This document shows, piece after piece, positions 8,901 through 17,986 of a stretch of DNA of 64,000 bases. The stretch covers positions 1,240,001-1,304,000 of the forward strand of contig CAVTPU010000001.1 in NCBI GenBank assembly GCA_963736695.1. Reading direction: 5' to 3'. The notes beneath the pieces were generated by a model. The model did no database searches. It worked only from the letters and a program-made list of their open reading frames with translations, and was not told where the DNA came from. How positions within the stretch are numbered: the first letter of the stretch is position 1; each line of letters opens with the position of its first letter. Source of the DNA: CAVTPU01 sp963736695. Its GTDB lineage: Bacteria; Actinomycetota; Actinomycetes; Mycobacteriales; Micromonosporaceae. The position numbers and the translations under genes were made by a program.

Positions 8901-10955
8901 CCGGCGGATCCGCCGGCTATGACCACAAGAAGATGGGCATCACCGCTCGCGGCGCGTGGGAGTCCGTCAAACGCCACTTCCGGGAGATGGACATCGACAC
9001 CCAAACTGACGACTTCACCGTCGTCGGGATCGGTGACATGTCCGGTGACGTCTTCGGCAACGGAATGCTGCTCAGCGAACACATCCGGCTCGTCGCGGCC
9101 TTCGATCACCGACACATCTTCCTCGACCCCACGCCGGACGCGGCCCGCTCGTTCGCCGAACGGCAACGACTGTTCGACCTGCCCCGCTCATCGTGGGACG
9201 ACTACGACCGGGCGCTGATCTCGACCGGCGGTGGCGTCTTTCCCCGCACCGCCAAGGCGATCCCGCTCACCGATCAGGTGCGCCTCGCCCTCGGCATCGA
9301 CGACGCGACTGTGGTGTCGTTGTCACCCGCCGACCTTATCCGCGCCATTCTTCAGGCCCCGATCGATCTGCTGTGGAACGGCGGGATCGGCACCTATGTC
9401 AAAGCGAGCGCCGAAAGCAACGCCGAGGTCGGCGACAAGACCAACGACTGGATCCGGATCAACGGGGTTCAGGTGCGGGCGATGGTCGTGGGCGAGGGCG
9501 GCAACCTTGGCTTGACCCAGCGCGGCCGCATCGAATATGCGGCCGCCGGCGGACGCTTCGTCGACGGAGTCCGGCACGCCCGCATCTGCACGGACTTCAT
9601 CGACAACTCTGCTGGCGTCGACTGCTCCGACCACGAGGTCAACATCAAGGTGCTCCTCGGCGAGTCGATCACCGACGGGTCGCTGTCCCGCACCGAACGC
9701 GACGAGCTGCTCGCCACCATGACCGACGAGGTCGCCCAGCTCGTGTTGCGGGACAACTATGAGCAGGTCTGCGCCCTCGCGGCCGCGCGGGCACAGGCGT
9801 CGACTCTGTTGCCCGTGCATCGACGCATGATCAGCGAGATGGAGCGATTGGGCCAGCTCGACCGGACGCTGGAGTCGCTGCCCTCTGACCAGGAGCTCGA
9901 GGCCCGGGCCGGGCTCGGCGTCGGCCTCACCGCGCCGGAGTTCGCGGTCCTCCTAGCGCACACAAAGATCGTCATGGAGCGTGAGATCAACGAGTCTGCG
10001 CTGCCCGACGACGACTGGACCCGCGACGTTGTCGCGGCCTATTTCCCCACCCCGCTGCGGGAACGGTTCGCCGACCGAATGACGAATCACCCACTCCGCC
10101 GCGAGATCATCACCACCGAACTCGTCAACGAGACCGTCAACCGGGGCGGCACCACCTTCATCTTCCGTGCGGTCGAGGAGACCGGGGCGAGCCCCGCCGA
10201 CGTGATCCGCGCCTACATCGTCGTGCGCGACATCTATGGTCTCCGCGAGCTGTGGCGAGCGATCGAGGAGTTGGATAACCACGCTCCGGCGAACTCGCTC
10301 ACGACCCTGCTGCTGGAGATTCGACGACTCGTCGATCGCGCCGTGCGATGGCTGGTCACGAGTCGGCGTACGCCTATCGATGTCTCCACGGAGATCGCGC
10401 GGCTCGGACCGGGAGTCACCGCCCTGCTGCCGAAGCTCGACGAGCTTTTGCAGGGTCGGGAGCGCGACAGTCTCAGCGCCTATGTCACCACGGTCGCCGA
10501 GCGGGGCATCCCCCGCGACATAGCTCAATGGTCGACCCGGGTGTTCTACAGCTTCGGGCTGCTCGACGTGGTTGAGGTGGCCCGGGAGACGGGGCGTGAT
10601 CTCGACCAGGTGGCTCGGGTCTATTACGTGCTCTCCGACCGCTTCCGGGTCGACGATCTGCTGTCGCTCATCTCCTCTCTGCCCCGCCTCGACCGGTGGC
10701 AGACGCTGGCCCGCATGGCGTTGCGCTATGACCTCTACGCCGCGCTGGCCGCGCTCACCACGGAGGTGCTCGGGTCATCGGACCCGCAGCGCGAGCCCCG
10801 AGGAGCAGGTGACGCAGTGGGAGCAGGCCAACGATCCCGCCGTCGCACGCACCCGGGCCGCCCTCGACGACTTCGACGACTCCCACGCCGACCTCGCCGC
10901 GCTGTCCGTGCTGCTGCGGCAGATCCGGACCCTGGTGCGCACCGCCGCGCCGTGA
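5971..10955 (+). CDS. gdh: NAD-specific glutamate dehydrogenase, large (about 1660-residue) type, interrupted by two apparent frameshifts
   Basis: The enzyme oxidatively deaminates glutamate to 2-oxoglutarate with NAD. Reading starts at 5971 (MNRSSASVDV; GAGAGGAGC upstream) and ends in that frame at 6552. Homologous sequence continues in the next frame through an ESWIRVEI segment near 6548. The middle 1400 residues are intact, including GGLRWSDR, PVGAKGGFVLK and DMSGDVFGNGML of the catalytic domain. Near 10790 the frame again runs into foreign sequence, while the next frame carries the expected end (SPEEQVTQWEQAND...RQIRTLVRTAAP). Each break equals one extra base. Removing both gives 1660 codons, the family's normal length. 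Either the assembly has two indel errors or the gene is recently inactivated. The uncorrected long frame would run to 11059. Confidence 0.85.
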
Positions 10956-11049
10956 CCCGCGACCGTTATCACGTGCCGGGATGCGCGCAGCGTCGCGAGC
11001 TCCCGGCGCGTGGTGGCCGGCCGGCAGGTCTGACGGGTATCGTCGAGTC

Positions 11050-11469
11050 ATGTCCATGACCTGTCCGAAATGCCACGGCGAGATGCGACAGTACGAACGC
11101 AACGGCATCACCATCGACCAGTGCGGAGAGTGTCGGGGGATCTTCCTCGACCGCGGCGAGATGGAGCGTCTCATCGACGCGGAGGCGACGTGGAACGCCT
11201 CGACCGCCGGGCGCCCACCGCAGGCGGCCGCTCCTCCCGCGCCACCTGTTCCTCCCGCACCGCCGGCCGGATACGCCCAACCCGGGCACTACGCGCAACC
11301 GACGCCGTACGGGCAGCCGGCTCCCTATGCGCAACCGGCCCCTTATGCTCAGCCGGGCGCCTATCAGCCGCCGCGGCGCCACCATGACCACGACTCGGAC
11401 GAATATCCGGTGTATCGCCAGCATGGGCATCGCAAGCACAAGAGCTTTATCTCCGAGCTCTTTGACTGA
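11050..11469 (+). CDS. TFIIB-type zinc-ribbon protein with proline/tyrosine-rich tail
   Basis: 139 residues starting MSMTCPKCHGEM. Two CxxC pairs, CPKC and CGEC, form a zf-TFIIB-type zinc ribbon in the first 45 residues, with the family hallmark GIFLDRGEMERLI. The middle is a Pro/Ala/Tyr/Gln low-complexity stretch with repeated YAQP/PYGQP units, and the end is His/Lys-rich (RRHHDHD, HGHRKHK), which could also bind metal. These small proteins are widespread and uncharacterised; nucleic-acid binding is an inference. A second ATG at 11056 could be the real start. Confidence 0.8.
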   Translation: MSMTCPKCHGEMRQYERNGITIDQCGECRGIFLDRGEMERLIDAEATWNASTAGRPPQAAAPPAPPVPPAPPAGYAQPGHYAQPTPYGQPAPYAQPAPYAQPGAYQPPRRHHDHDSDEYPVYRQHGHRKHKSFISELFD

Positions 11470-11483
11470 GGCCGACCTGCCTA

Positions 11484-12257
11484 GTGTGGACAGAACGGCT
11501 CGTCCGGTGGATCTCCTCTTATGACAGGGAGTATCCGTCTGTCATAGAACCAGCAAAAGAGCGCGACATCGAAGAGCTTCAAAGGCTATTGGGGAAAGAT
11601 CTGCCCGACGTCTACCTGGAGTTTCTTCGCACGATGGGTCAATGTGACGGTGGTCTCTTCAACACCGAGGGAGCAGACACCACGATAGGCAGCGTTCTTG
11701 ACTACTATGAAGAGTCGAGGCACGAGGACCCGCCACTAGAATTCGACAACTGCGTTCCATTCGCGGTGGGTGACGTCTTCGAAGGATTGGGACTGCACCT
11801 GGGACAGGATCGACAACCACCCCCGGTCGTCTTTCTGGAAGACGGAGACCCGGGAGACTACGTCTCGAAGAGTCTGCCGGCCTTCTGCTTCCAGCACGCC
11901 TTCCTGCATGAACGGTCGGCTGCGGGCCAGATAGCTCGCTATCAAGGATTCGACCACGACCTCGATTCGGCGCGCGAGCTTTTGTCCGAGGTTGGATTCG
12001 TCGAAGAATGGTTCTCCGATGCCCGCCTTTACTGTGCACGACGGGGGAAAGTCCTGCTGACCGGCTTCATGGGGGCTCCTGGCCGCAGACTGGCGATCAC
12101 TGTTGGCGGTTTACCGCGGCCCGACGGTCTCACGACCGGCGGGATGATCTGCAGGCTGTTGGGAGGAAGGCTCGAGAGGTTGATCGAGGCGCCGACACTA
12201 CCAGAAATGCGGGCAGGTAACGTACTTGCTAGGTTCCTGTACGAACGCGGCGTCTAA
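11484..12257 (+). CDS. SMI1/KNR4 (SUKH) family protein
   Basis: 257 residues from a GTG at 11484, 14 bp after the zinc-ribbon gene. The N-terminal part carries the SUKH pattern (IEELQRLLGKDLPDVYLEFLRTMGQCDGGLF), followed by a negatively charged alpha/beta region. SUKH proteins are best known as immunity partners of contact-dependent or polymorphic nuclease toxins, or as scaffolds. No toxin gene is recognisable nearby. The base composition and codon use look less G+C-rich than the neighbours, which suggests acquisition by transfer. Residues after about 150 do not match anything I recognise. Confidence 0.75.
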   Translation: MWTERLVRWISSYDREYPSVIEPAKERDIEELQRLLGKDLPDVYLEFLRTMGQCDGGLFNTEGADTTIGSVLDYYEESRHEDPPLEFDNCVPFAVGDVFEGLGLHLGQDRQPPPVVFLEDGDPGDYVSKSLPAFCFQHAFLHERSAAGQIARYQGFDHDLDSARELLSEVGFVEEWFSDARLYCARRGKVLLTGFMGAPGRRLAITVGGLPRPDGLTTGGMICRLLGGRLERLIEAPTLPEMRAGNVLARFLYERGV

Positions 12258-12355
12258 TCCAGGTGACACAACGTCGGACCTAATACTCATCGAGGTAGAC
12301 CCAGTGCGGCGGTCGCGCCCGGCCCATGCGGTGGGGCGACGCGCCGGCCCGCACA

Positions 12356-13648
12356 CTAACGGTGTGCTCGACGACGGGCTCCCCGACGACGCTGGTTCGG
12401 CGTGCCCGGTCCGGTTCGCGGAGCGGGACTGTCGACCACAGTCACAGGTTCCGGGGCCGGCTCGCCTGCTGCGGCCGCCGGTTCTGGGTCCGGCTCAACA
12501 TCTGCGGCCGCCGGTTCTGGGTCCGACTGAGATATTGGCACCGACTCAGGTTCCACGACCGATACTGCCTCCATAGTGGACTGCAAGGCTGCGGGAGGCT
12601 CCGCCGCCACCTCGAACTCCGCGTCTGGGGAGGCATCGGTCAACTCATCGCCGCTAGCAAGCCCGATCTGTCCCGCGGAACGGTCGGAACCGAGCTCGGG
12701 TGACCTGACCGTTGGATTGGCGGCGGCAAGCGGAGGCGCGTTGCCCACTGTGGAGAGTCCGGAGACGAGGGCGCTGGCGAGATCGCTGGCGTAGATGCCG
12801 TCGGGGTCGAAGTCGGGGTCGAAGACTGTCACCTCCACACCGAGGCACTCCGACGCCCCCGTCAACCCGCGCAGCAGGAGCTCCAGCTCCGAATAGGCGA
12901 TGCCGCCGGCGGTGGGAGCGTCAACGGCCGGCATGACCGACGGGTCGAGCACGTCGACGTCGAGGTGCACCCAATAGCCACCGCAGTCGGCGACCTGCCC
13001 ACGCGCCCACGCAGCGGTGCGCGCGGCGCCATTGGTGCGCACCTCGGGAACTGGACGCAGAGCGAACCCGCTGGCCTGCAGGTCCATGCGATATTCGTCG
13101 GCGGGCCGCAATCCGATGAGGACGACGTCGCGATCCTGCACATAGGGTCGACGCTGTTCGAGGCCGGCGAGTTCAGACTGGCCTCGCCCAGTGATCAGGG
13201 CGAGCGCCTCGCCGGCGGCGGCGCCGACCACAGGCGCGTTGCCGGGGTGTCGAAAGTCGGAGTGCGCGTCGACATAGATGAGCCCGACACGGCAGTGTCG
13301 TTGCGTGCCGATGCGGTTCATGGCGAGCGCGGACCCGACGCCGATGGAGCAGTCGCCGCCGAGCACGAGGGGGAAGTCGCCTGCGGCGATGATCGCGTTG
13401 ATCCGGTCCGCGAGCCGCACGGAATAGGCCGCGATCTCCGCGGCCTGACTCACCCCGTCGCCGGGTTGCCACTCGCCGGGGTCGAAGCGGGGTGGCGTGT
13501 GGCATCCGGCGTCGCGGGCGCCGAGACGGGCGAGCAGCCCGTGGTCGCGCAACGCTCCGGGGGCCTTGGCGCAGCCGGGCACCGACGAGATGGTGGGCGG
13601 ACGCAGCCCCAGGTTGGATGGCGCGTCGAGCACAGCGATGCGGCGCAC
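12356..13648 (-). CDS. Arginase/agmatinase-family ureohydrolase with long disordered tail
   Basis: 430 residues from a GTG with GGAGGTGAGG upstream. The first 300 residues form a ureohydrolase domain: GGDCSIG, DAHSD and HLDVDVLDP supply most of the Mn ligands. The ligand histidine of the usual GGDH motif is cysteine here. If active, it would release urea or a related product from a guanidino compound; arginine, agmatine or another substrate cannot be chosen from sequence. About 120 residues after the domain are Pro/Glu/Ala/Val-rich and end in a basic cluster (NQRRRGARRRAHR). This tail contains near-perfect 11-residue repeats and is not part of the enzyme fold. Confidence 0.78.
   Translation of the reverse strand: MRRIAVLDAPSNLGLRPPTISSVPGCAKAPGALRDHGLLARLGARDAGCHTPPRFDPGEWQPGDGVSQAAEIAAYSVRLADRINAIIAAGDFPLVLGGDCSIGVGSALAMNRIGTQRHCRVGLIYVDAHSDFRHPGNAPVVGAAAGEALALITGRGQSELAGLEQRRPYVQDRDVVLIGLRPADEYRMDLQASGFALRPVPEVRTNGAARTAAWARGQVADCGGYWVHLDVDVLDPSVMPAVDAPTAGGIAYSELELLLRGLTGASECLGVEVTVFDPDFDPDGIYASDLASALVSGLSTVGNAPPLAAANPTVRSPELGSDRSAGQIGLASGDELTDASPDAEFEVAAEPPAALQSTMEAVSVVEPESVPISQSDPEPAAADVEPDPEPAAAAGEPAPEPVTVVDSPAPRTGPGTPNQRRRGARRRAHR
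12470..12525 (-). repeat. 33-bp tandem repeat inside the arginase-family tail
   Basis: Two adjacent 33-bp units share the block TGCGGCCGCCGGTTCTGGGT at 12470 and 12503. On the coding strand they give DPEPAAADVEP and DPEPAAAAGEP. The repeat keeps the frame and lies only in the disordered tail. Confidence 0.65.
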
Positions 13649-13722
13649 GCCTCACCTCCACCTGCGGCGGTCGCGTCGAACCGCGTCGTGAACCACTCCC
13701 GCACATCCTCGGCTGTCCCGCG

Positions 13723-13752
13723 CCGAGCACGCTGGCGGGGCAGCGTGCTCGG
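13723..13752 (-). terminator. Perfect 12-bp stem hairpin after cnoX
   Basis: CCGAGCACGCTG pairs fully with CAGCGTGCTCGG around a six-base loop. It starts about ten bases beyond the cnoX-like stop and separates it from the arginase-family gene. There is no U-run on the transcribed side. Confidence 0.65.
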
Positions 13753-13762
13753 CCATGGGTTT

Positions 13763-14692
13763 TTAGAAGAGCGCGCTCGCCAAGGCCCGCCGAGCCGCGG
13801 CGACGGCTGGGTCGTCGGGTGCCGCGACCGCGAAGAGCGAGACGAGGTGCACGCGTGCGGCGTCTCGGTCGGCGCCGCTCACCCGGCGGACGAGCGCGAC
13901 CATTCGGGCGTACGCCTGCTCGGCTTGTCCGCTGATGACCTCGAGGTCGGCGGCGAGGCCCTGCGCGGCGAGGTCGTCGGGTTTCGCGTCGGCGTCGGCG
14001 AACGCGGCGGCCGAGTCGACTCCGTCGACGCGGCGAAGCAGCGTCACCTGGGCTAGGCCGGCGATCGCCGAGGCCTCCGCGGGCCGGTCCGAAAGGATCT
14101 TCTTGTACGCCCGCTCCGCCCCGTCGAGGTCACCATCGACGAGCAGGTCGTCGGCGGTGATAAGTTCCGGGTCCTCGGGGGTCTCCACCTCGACCCCGGC
14201 GGATTGCAGAATCGAGTCGAGCCACTGGCGCAGTTGCGCTTCGGGCACCACGCCGGTGAATGCGTCGACGGGCTGCCCGTCGACGACCGCATAGACCATG
14301 GGGATTCCCTGCACCCGGAAAGCCTGGGCGATGCGCGGGTTCGCGTCGACGTCGACTTTGGCCAGCACCCATGCGCCGGCGCCCTCGATGGCGAGCTTCT
14401 CCAGCACTGGGGAGAGCTGTTTGCAGGGGCCACACCAGTCGGCCCAGAAGTCGACGACGACCGGCGTGGTGAGCGAGCGTTCGAGCACCTCACTCTGGAA
14501 TGTGGCTTCAGTTACATCGATGATCGTCACCCCTCCGGAGGCCGGGCGGGACGCGCCCGGACCGGCCTCGGAGGAGCCGCCAACGGCTCCGGCCGCTCCT
14601 CCGCCGGAACGGGTCGCGGTCGGCCGGTCCCGCAGGGCGCTGAGGTCGACCGCGCCGCGGGTGAAGATCGATGAGCTGGTGCGTGGGTCCAT
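13763..14692 (-). CDS. cnoX: Thioredoxin-TPR co-chaperone (CnoX/YbbN type)
   Basis: 309 residues. A Gly/Ala/Ser-rich leader of about 50 residues is followed by a thioredoxin domain (about 55-165) with an intact WCGPC active site at 86-90 and the cis-proline in GIPM. The C-terminal 140 residues are helical with TPR-like spacing (LLVDGDLDGAERAYKKIL). This is the CnoX/YbbN layout, in which the protein protects and hands over chaperone substrates under oxidative stress. The intact CGPC suggests it keeps redox activity. The gene lies 29 bp downstream of the icmA-type gene. No good ribosome-binding site is visible at 14692. Confidence 0.88.
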   Translation of the reverse strand: MDPRTSSSIFTRGAVDLSALRDRPTATRSGGGAAGAVGGSSEAGPGASRPASGGVTIIDVTEATFQSEVLERSLTTPVVVDFWADWCGPCKQLSPVLEKLAIEGAGAWVLAKVDVDANPRIAQAFRVQGIPMVYAVVDGQPVDAFTGVVPEAQLRQWLDSILQSAGVEVETPEDPELITADDLLVDGDLDGAERAYKKILSDRPAEASAIAGLAQVTLLRRVDGVDSAAAFADADAKPDDLAAQGLAADLEVISGQAEQAYARMVALVRRVSGADRDAARVHLVSLFAVAAPDDPAVAAARRALASALF

Positions 14693-14721
14693 GGTTATCT
14701 AGTGTGGCACGCAGTGATGAG

Positions 14722-16416
14722 CTAGAACCGCGCCGGCTCACGATAGACGCCCCACACCTCGCGCAGGGCGCCGCAGATCTCGCCGAGTGTCGCCTCGGCC
14801 CGCACGGCGTCGAGCATCGGCGGGATGAGGTTGCCGTTCCCCTTGGCGATGTCGACCATCGCGGCGATCGACGCCTCAACTCGGGCGTTGTCGCGGTCCG
14901 CGCGACGCTGCGCGAGCAGGCGCTGCTGCTCCAGCTCGACTTCGTGCGAGATGCGCAGGATCTCCAGTTCCTGGGCCAACGTGCTGGTGTGACAGTTGAC
15001 GCCGACGATCTTCTTGTGCCCTCGTTCCACGGCCTGCTGATAGGCGAAGGCTGACTCGGCGATCTCGGCGGTGAACCAGCCGTCGTCGATTCCCCGCAGA
15101 ATGCCGCTGGTCATCGGTCCGATGGCGTGGCCACGATCGGCCCCGCCGCCGAGCTCGATGATTCGGGCGAAGATCTGCTCCGCCTCCGCCTCGAGCTTGT
15201 CGGTGAGCGCCTCGACATACCACGAACCGCCGAGCGGGTCGGCGACGTTCGTCACCCCCGACTCCTCCATGATCACTTGCTGGGTGCGCAGGGCGATCTC
15301 GGCCGAGGTGTCGGACGGCAGCGCGAGCGTCTCGTCGAGTGCGTTCGTGTGCAGCGAGTTGGTGCCACCGAGCACCGCCGCGAGGGCCTCCAACGCTGTG
15401 CGTACCACGTTGTTGACGGGTTGTTGCGCCGTGAGAGACACGCCAGCGGTCTGGGTGTGAAACTTCAACCACAGCGCCTTCTCGCTCGTCGCCCCGTAGC
15501 GTTCGCGAAGCCAGCGGGCCCAGATCCGACGCGCGGCCCGGAACTTCGCGATCTCCTCGAAGAAGTCGATGTGCGAGTCGAAGAAGAACGACAGGCCGGG
15601 GGCGAAGGTGTTGACGTCTAGCCCCCGGGAGAGGCCCAGCTCGACGTAGGCGAAGCCGTCGGCGAGCGTATATGCGAGCTCCTGCGCCGCCGTCGAACCC
15701 GCCTCGCGGATGTGATAGCCGGAGACCGACAGAGGTTTGTAGCGCGGAATTCGCTCCGCGCAGAACTCCATGAGGTCACCGATGAGGCGCAGGTGGGGTT
15801 CGGGCTCGAACAGCCACTCCTTCTGCGCGATGTATTCCTTGAAGATGTCCGTCTGCAGCGTGCCATCCAATGTGGAGATATCCGCGCCCTGCCGCTCGGC
15901 GGCGACCAGATACATGCAGAAGATGGGCACGGCCGGCCCGGAGATCGTCATGCTCGTCGTGATCTCGGCGAGCGGAATGGATTCGAAGAGCACCTCCATG
16001 TCGGCGGCCGAGTCGATCGCCACCCCGCAGTGCCCGACCTCGCCGAGCGCCTGCGGCTCGTCGGAGTCGCGGCCCATGAGAGTCGGCATGTCGAACGCCA
16101 CCGACAGCCCGCCCCCGCCCGCGCGCAGAATCATCTGATAACGCTCGTTTGTCTGTCGAGCGTTACCGAAACCGGCGAACTGGCGAATCGTCCAGGTCCG
16201 GCCGCGATAGCCGGTCGGATAGAGCCCCCGGGTGAAAGGATATTCGCCGGGCCAGCCGATCCGCTCGAAACCGGGCACGTCGGCGCCGGCCGGCGGCCCA
16301 TAGACCGGATCGACCGGCATGCCGGAGACCGTCGTGAAGTCGGCGCCACGCACCCGTGCGGCGTCGAAACGGCTCTGCCAGTGCTGGCGGCCGGAGTCGA
16401 TCTCATCAGCGTCCAT
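14722..16416 (-). CDS. icmA: Isobutyryl-CoA mutase-type large subunit (IcmA-like)
   Basis: 564 residues: the TIM-barrel substrate domain of the methylmalonyl-CoA mutase superfamily, without the cobalamin-binding domain. Family knowledge: methylmalonyl-CoA mutases have Tyr89 and Arg207 in the substrate pocket, while isobutyryl-CoA mutase has Phe80 and Gln198. Here TIRQF places Phe at position 80 and EYIAQKEW places Gln at 198, the same residues at the same numbers. The predicted reaction is reversible isobutyryl-CoA to n-butyryl-CoA rearrangement with adenosylcobalamin. The small IcmB subunit that binds B12 is not encoded in the window. The start has AAGGGA upstream and overlaps the preceding SDR gene by 11 bp. 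The MeaB chaperone gene lies 6 kb away. Confidence 0.85.
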   Translation of the reverse strand: MDADEIDSGRQHWQSRFDAARVRGADFTTVSGMPVDPVYGPPAGADVPGFERIGWPGEYPFTRGLYPTGYRGRTWTIRQFAGFGNARQTNERYQMILRAGGGGLSVAFDMPTLMGRDSDEPQALGEVGHCGVAIDSAADMEVLFESIPLAEITTSMTISGPAVPIFCMYLVAAERQGADISTLDGTLQTDIFKEYIAQKEWLFEPEPHLRLIGDLMEFCAERIPRYKPLSVSGYHIREAGSTAAQELAYTLADGFAYVELGLSRGLDVNTFAPGLSFFFDSHIDFFEEIAKFRAARRIWARWLRERYGATSEKALWLKFHTQTAGVSLTAQQPVNNVVRTALEALAAVLGGTNSLHTNALDETLALPSDTSAEIALRTQQVIMEESGVTNVADPLGGSWYVEALTDKLEAEAEQIFARIIELGGGADRGHAIGPMTSGILRGIDDGWFTAEIAESAFAYQQAVERGHKKIVGVNCHTSTLAQELEILRISHEVELEQQRLLAQRRADRDNARVEASIAAMVDIAKGNGNLIPPMLDAVRAEATLGEICGALREVWGVYREPARF

Positions 16417-17302
16417 CGGGGGTCCCTTCGCCGGGTGGGCCGGGTGGTGTGGTGAGCGCGCCTCGTGAGCGCTGGCTCGATCCTAGGTCGCGCGTGCGAA
16501 GTTGGCGGACGACCCGACGCTGATAGGACTCCCACGCGACCGAATCGGTCACTGGATCAACCGACGCCACCCGACGAGCCAGGTCACGCAGCCACTGCGG
16601 GCTCACCGCGTCTGCCATCGCGACCGGCCGCAGCCACCACGGCACCATCACCGTCGACGGCGGGCGACGGCGGGCGAGCACCCGCACGACGGCCCGCGCG
16701 ACCACGTCCGGCGTGACGGTCGGCAGCCCCCGCATGCGCAGGCCGGCCGACATCTCCGTGGAGACCGCGGTCGGCAGCACGGCGGTAAGTGCCACGCCGG
16801 TGCCACGCAGTTCGGCCCGGACGGCGTGATGAAACGCCACCACGGCGTGTTTCGTCGCCGAATAGACCGCCGCCCCCGGGGCCGGAATGACTCCGGCCGC
16901 CGATGCGACCGTGACCACCCGCCCCTGTCCGCGCGCCAGCATGAGGGGCAGAACCAGTCGCGACCCTCGCAGCACGCCACGGATGTTGACGTCGATCTGC
17001 AGGTCCTGCCCCGCCACGTCGGAGCCCACGAAATCGCCCGGCAAGGCGACCCCCGCGTTGTGGATCAGCGCGTCCACCGGCCCGACCTCCGCGATGACCC
17101 GGGCGAGAAAACGCGTGTACGACGCATCGTCGCGCACATCGAGCGAAAAGCCCCAGCCGCCGATCTGGCGAGCCCGCGCGGTCACGAGCGAACGGTCGAG
17201 GTCGCCGATGACAACCCTGTCGCCTGCGGCGGCGAGCGCGGTGGCGATCGCCAGCCCGATTCCGCGGGCACCGCCGGTCACGACGACCACCCGAGCTGTC
17301 AT
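16406..17302 (-). CDS. Short-chain dehydrogenase/reductase
   Basis: 298 residues. The Rossmann NAD(P) motif is TGGARGIG, followed by HNAG, with the catalytic Ser region (TVASAAG) and YSATK. An acidic residue after the second strand (IGDLDRS) suggests preference for NAD(H). The C-terminus is extended by a Pro/Gly-rich tail (TTPPGPPGEGTPDGR). The start has GAGGAGA five bases upstream. The end overlaps the icmA-type start by 11 bp, so the two genes are probably translationally coupled. The substrate is not deducible; an acyl-CoA or ketone related to the mutase product is possible. Confidence 0.85.
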   Translation of the reverse strand: MTARVVVVTGGARGIGLAIATALAAAGDRVVIGDLDRSLVTARARQIGGWGFSLDVRDDASYTRFLARVIAEVGPVDALIHNAGVALPGDFVGSDVAGQDLQIDVNIRGVLRGSRLVLPLMLARGQGRVVTVASAAGVIPAPGAAVYSATKHAVVAFHHAVRAELRGTGVALTAVLPTAVSTEMSAGLRMRGLPTVTPDVVARAVVRVLARRRPPSTVMVPWWLRPVAMADAVSPQWLRDLARRVASVDPVTDSVAWESYQRRVVRQLRTRDLGSSQRSRGALTTPPGPPGEGTPDGR

Positions 17303-17332
17303 CGCGTCTCCTCGCTTTGCCGTGTCCCGGCG

Positions 17333-17983
17333 TCAGCGAACCACGTCGGCACGCCCGTCCCGCAGGCGCAGTTCACCATCGCACGCCGCGGCGGCCTCCG
17401 GATCATGGGTGGCGAAGAGCACGACGGCCCCTCGCCGGGCCTGCTCGCGCAGCAGGTCCATCACCCGCAGCCGGTTGGGCGCGTCGAGTTCACTGGTCAC
17501 CTCGTCGGCGAGCAGCACTGACCCGCCGAGTGCGAGGCCCCGTGCGACTGCGGCGCGCTGCGCCTGCCCGCCGGAGAGTTCCTCAACGAGCTGACCGGCC
17601 TGCTCCCCTAAGCCCACCGCTTCCAGCCAGGTCAGCGAGCGTTGGCGGGCGGTCGGTGCCACCACCCCGTTGGCGAGCAACGCGACCTGAATATTCTCCT
17701 GCGCGGTAAGCACCGGCGCGAGTCCGTTGTCCTGCGGCACGAGCACGACCTGCGCGGCGAGGGCATAGTCGCGATCCCTCAGCGGCACCCCGCCCACCGT
17801 GACCTGACCCGCCGACGGGGCCACGAGGCCGGCCGCGACGCAGAGCAGGCTGGACTTGCCCGCCCCGGACGGACCCGTCACCGCGACCATCCGACCCGGC
17901 TCCATGGTCGCGCTGACCTCGTGCAGCACGGCAGCGCGCCCATAGGCGACGCTCACCCGGTCGAAAACCAGAGAGGCTCCCAT
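17333..17983 (-). CDS. ABC transporter ATP-binding protein (LolD/MacB type)
   Basis: 216 residues. Walker A is GPSGAGKS, the signature is LSGGQAQRAAVARGL, Walker B is VLLADEVTSELD and the switch histidine is in FATHDP. Length and motifs match the LolD/MacB group, which works with FtsX-type permeases. It is the third gene of a compact transporter operon, starting 3 bp after the stop of the second ATPase. Two different ATPases serving one permease suggests a heterodimeric motor. The substrate is unknown. Confidence 0.87.
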   Translation of the reverse strand: MGASLVFDRVSVAYGRAAVLHEVSATMEPGRMVAVTGPSGAGKSSLLCVAAGLVAPSAGQVTVGGVPLRDRDYALAAQVVLVPQDNGLAPVLTAQENIQVALLANGVVAPTARQRSLTWLEAVGLGEQAGQLVEELSGGQAQRAAVARGLALGGSVLLADEVTSELDAPNRLRVMDLLREQARRGAVVLFATHDPEAAAACDGELRLRDGRADVVR

Positions 17984-17986
17984 CGC

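Noticed and set aside
10786..11059. Uncorrected C-terminal end of the glutamate dehydrogenase frame
   Set aside because: The last 90 residues are Arg/Pro-rich frame-shifted sequence; the family-like C-terminus is in the neighbouring frame ending at 10955.
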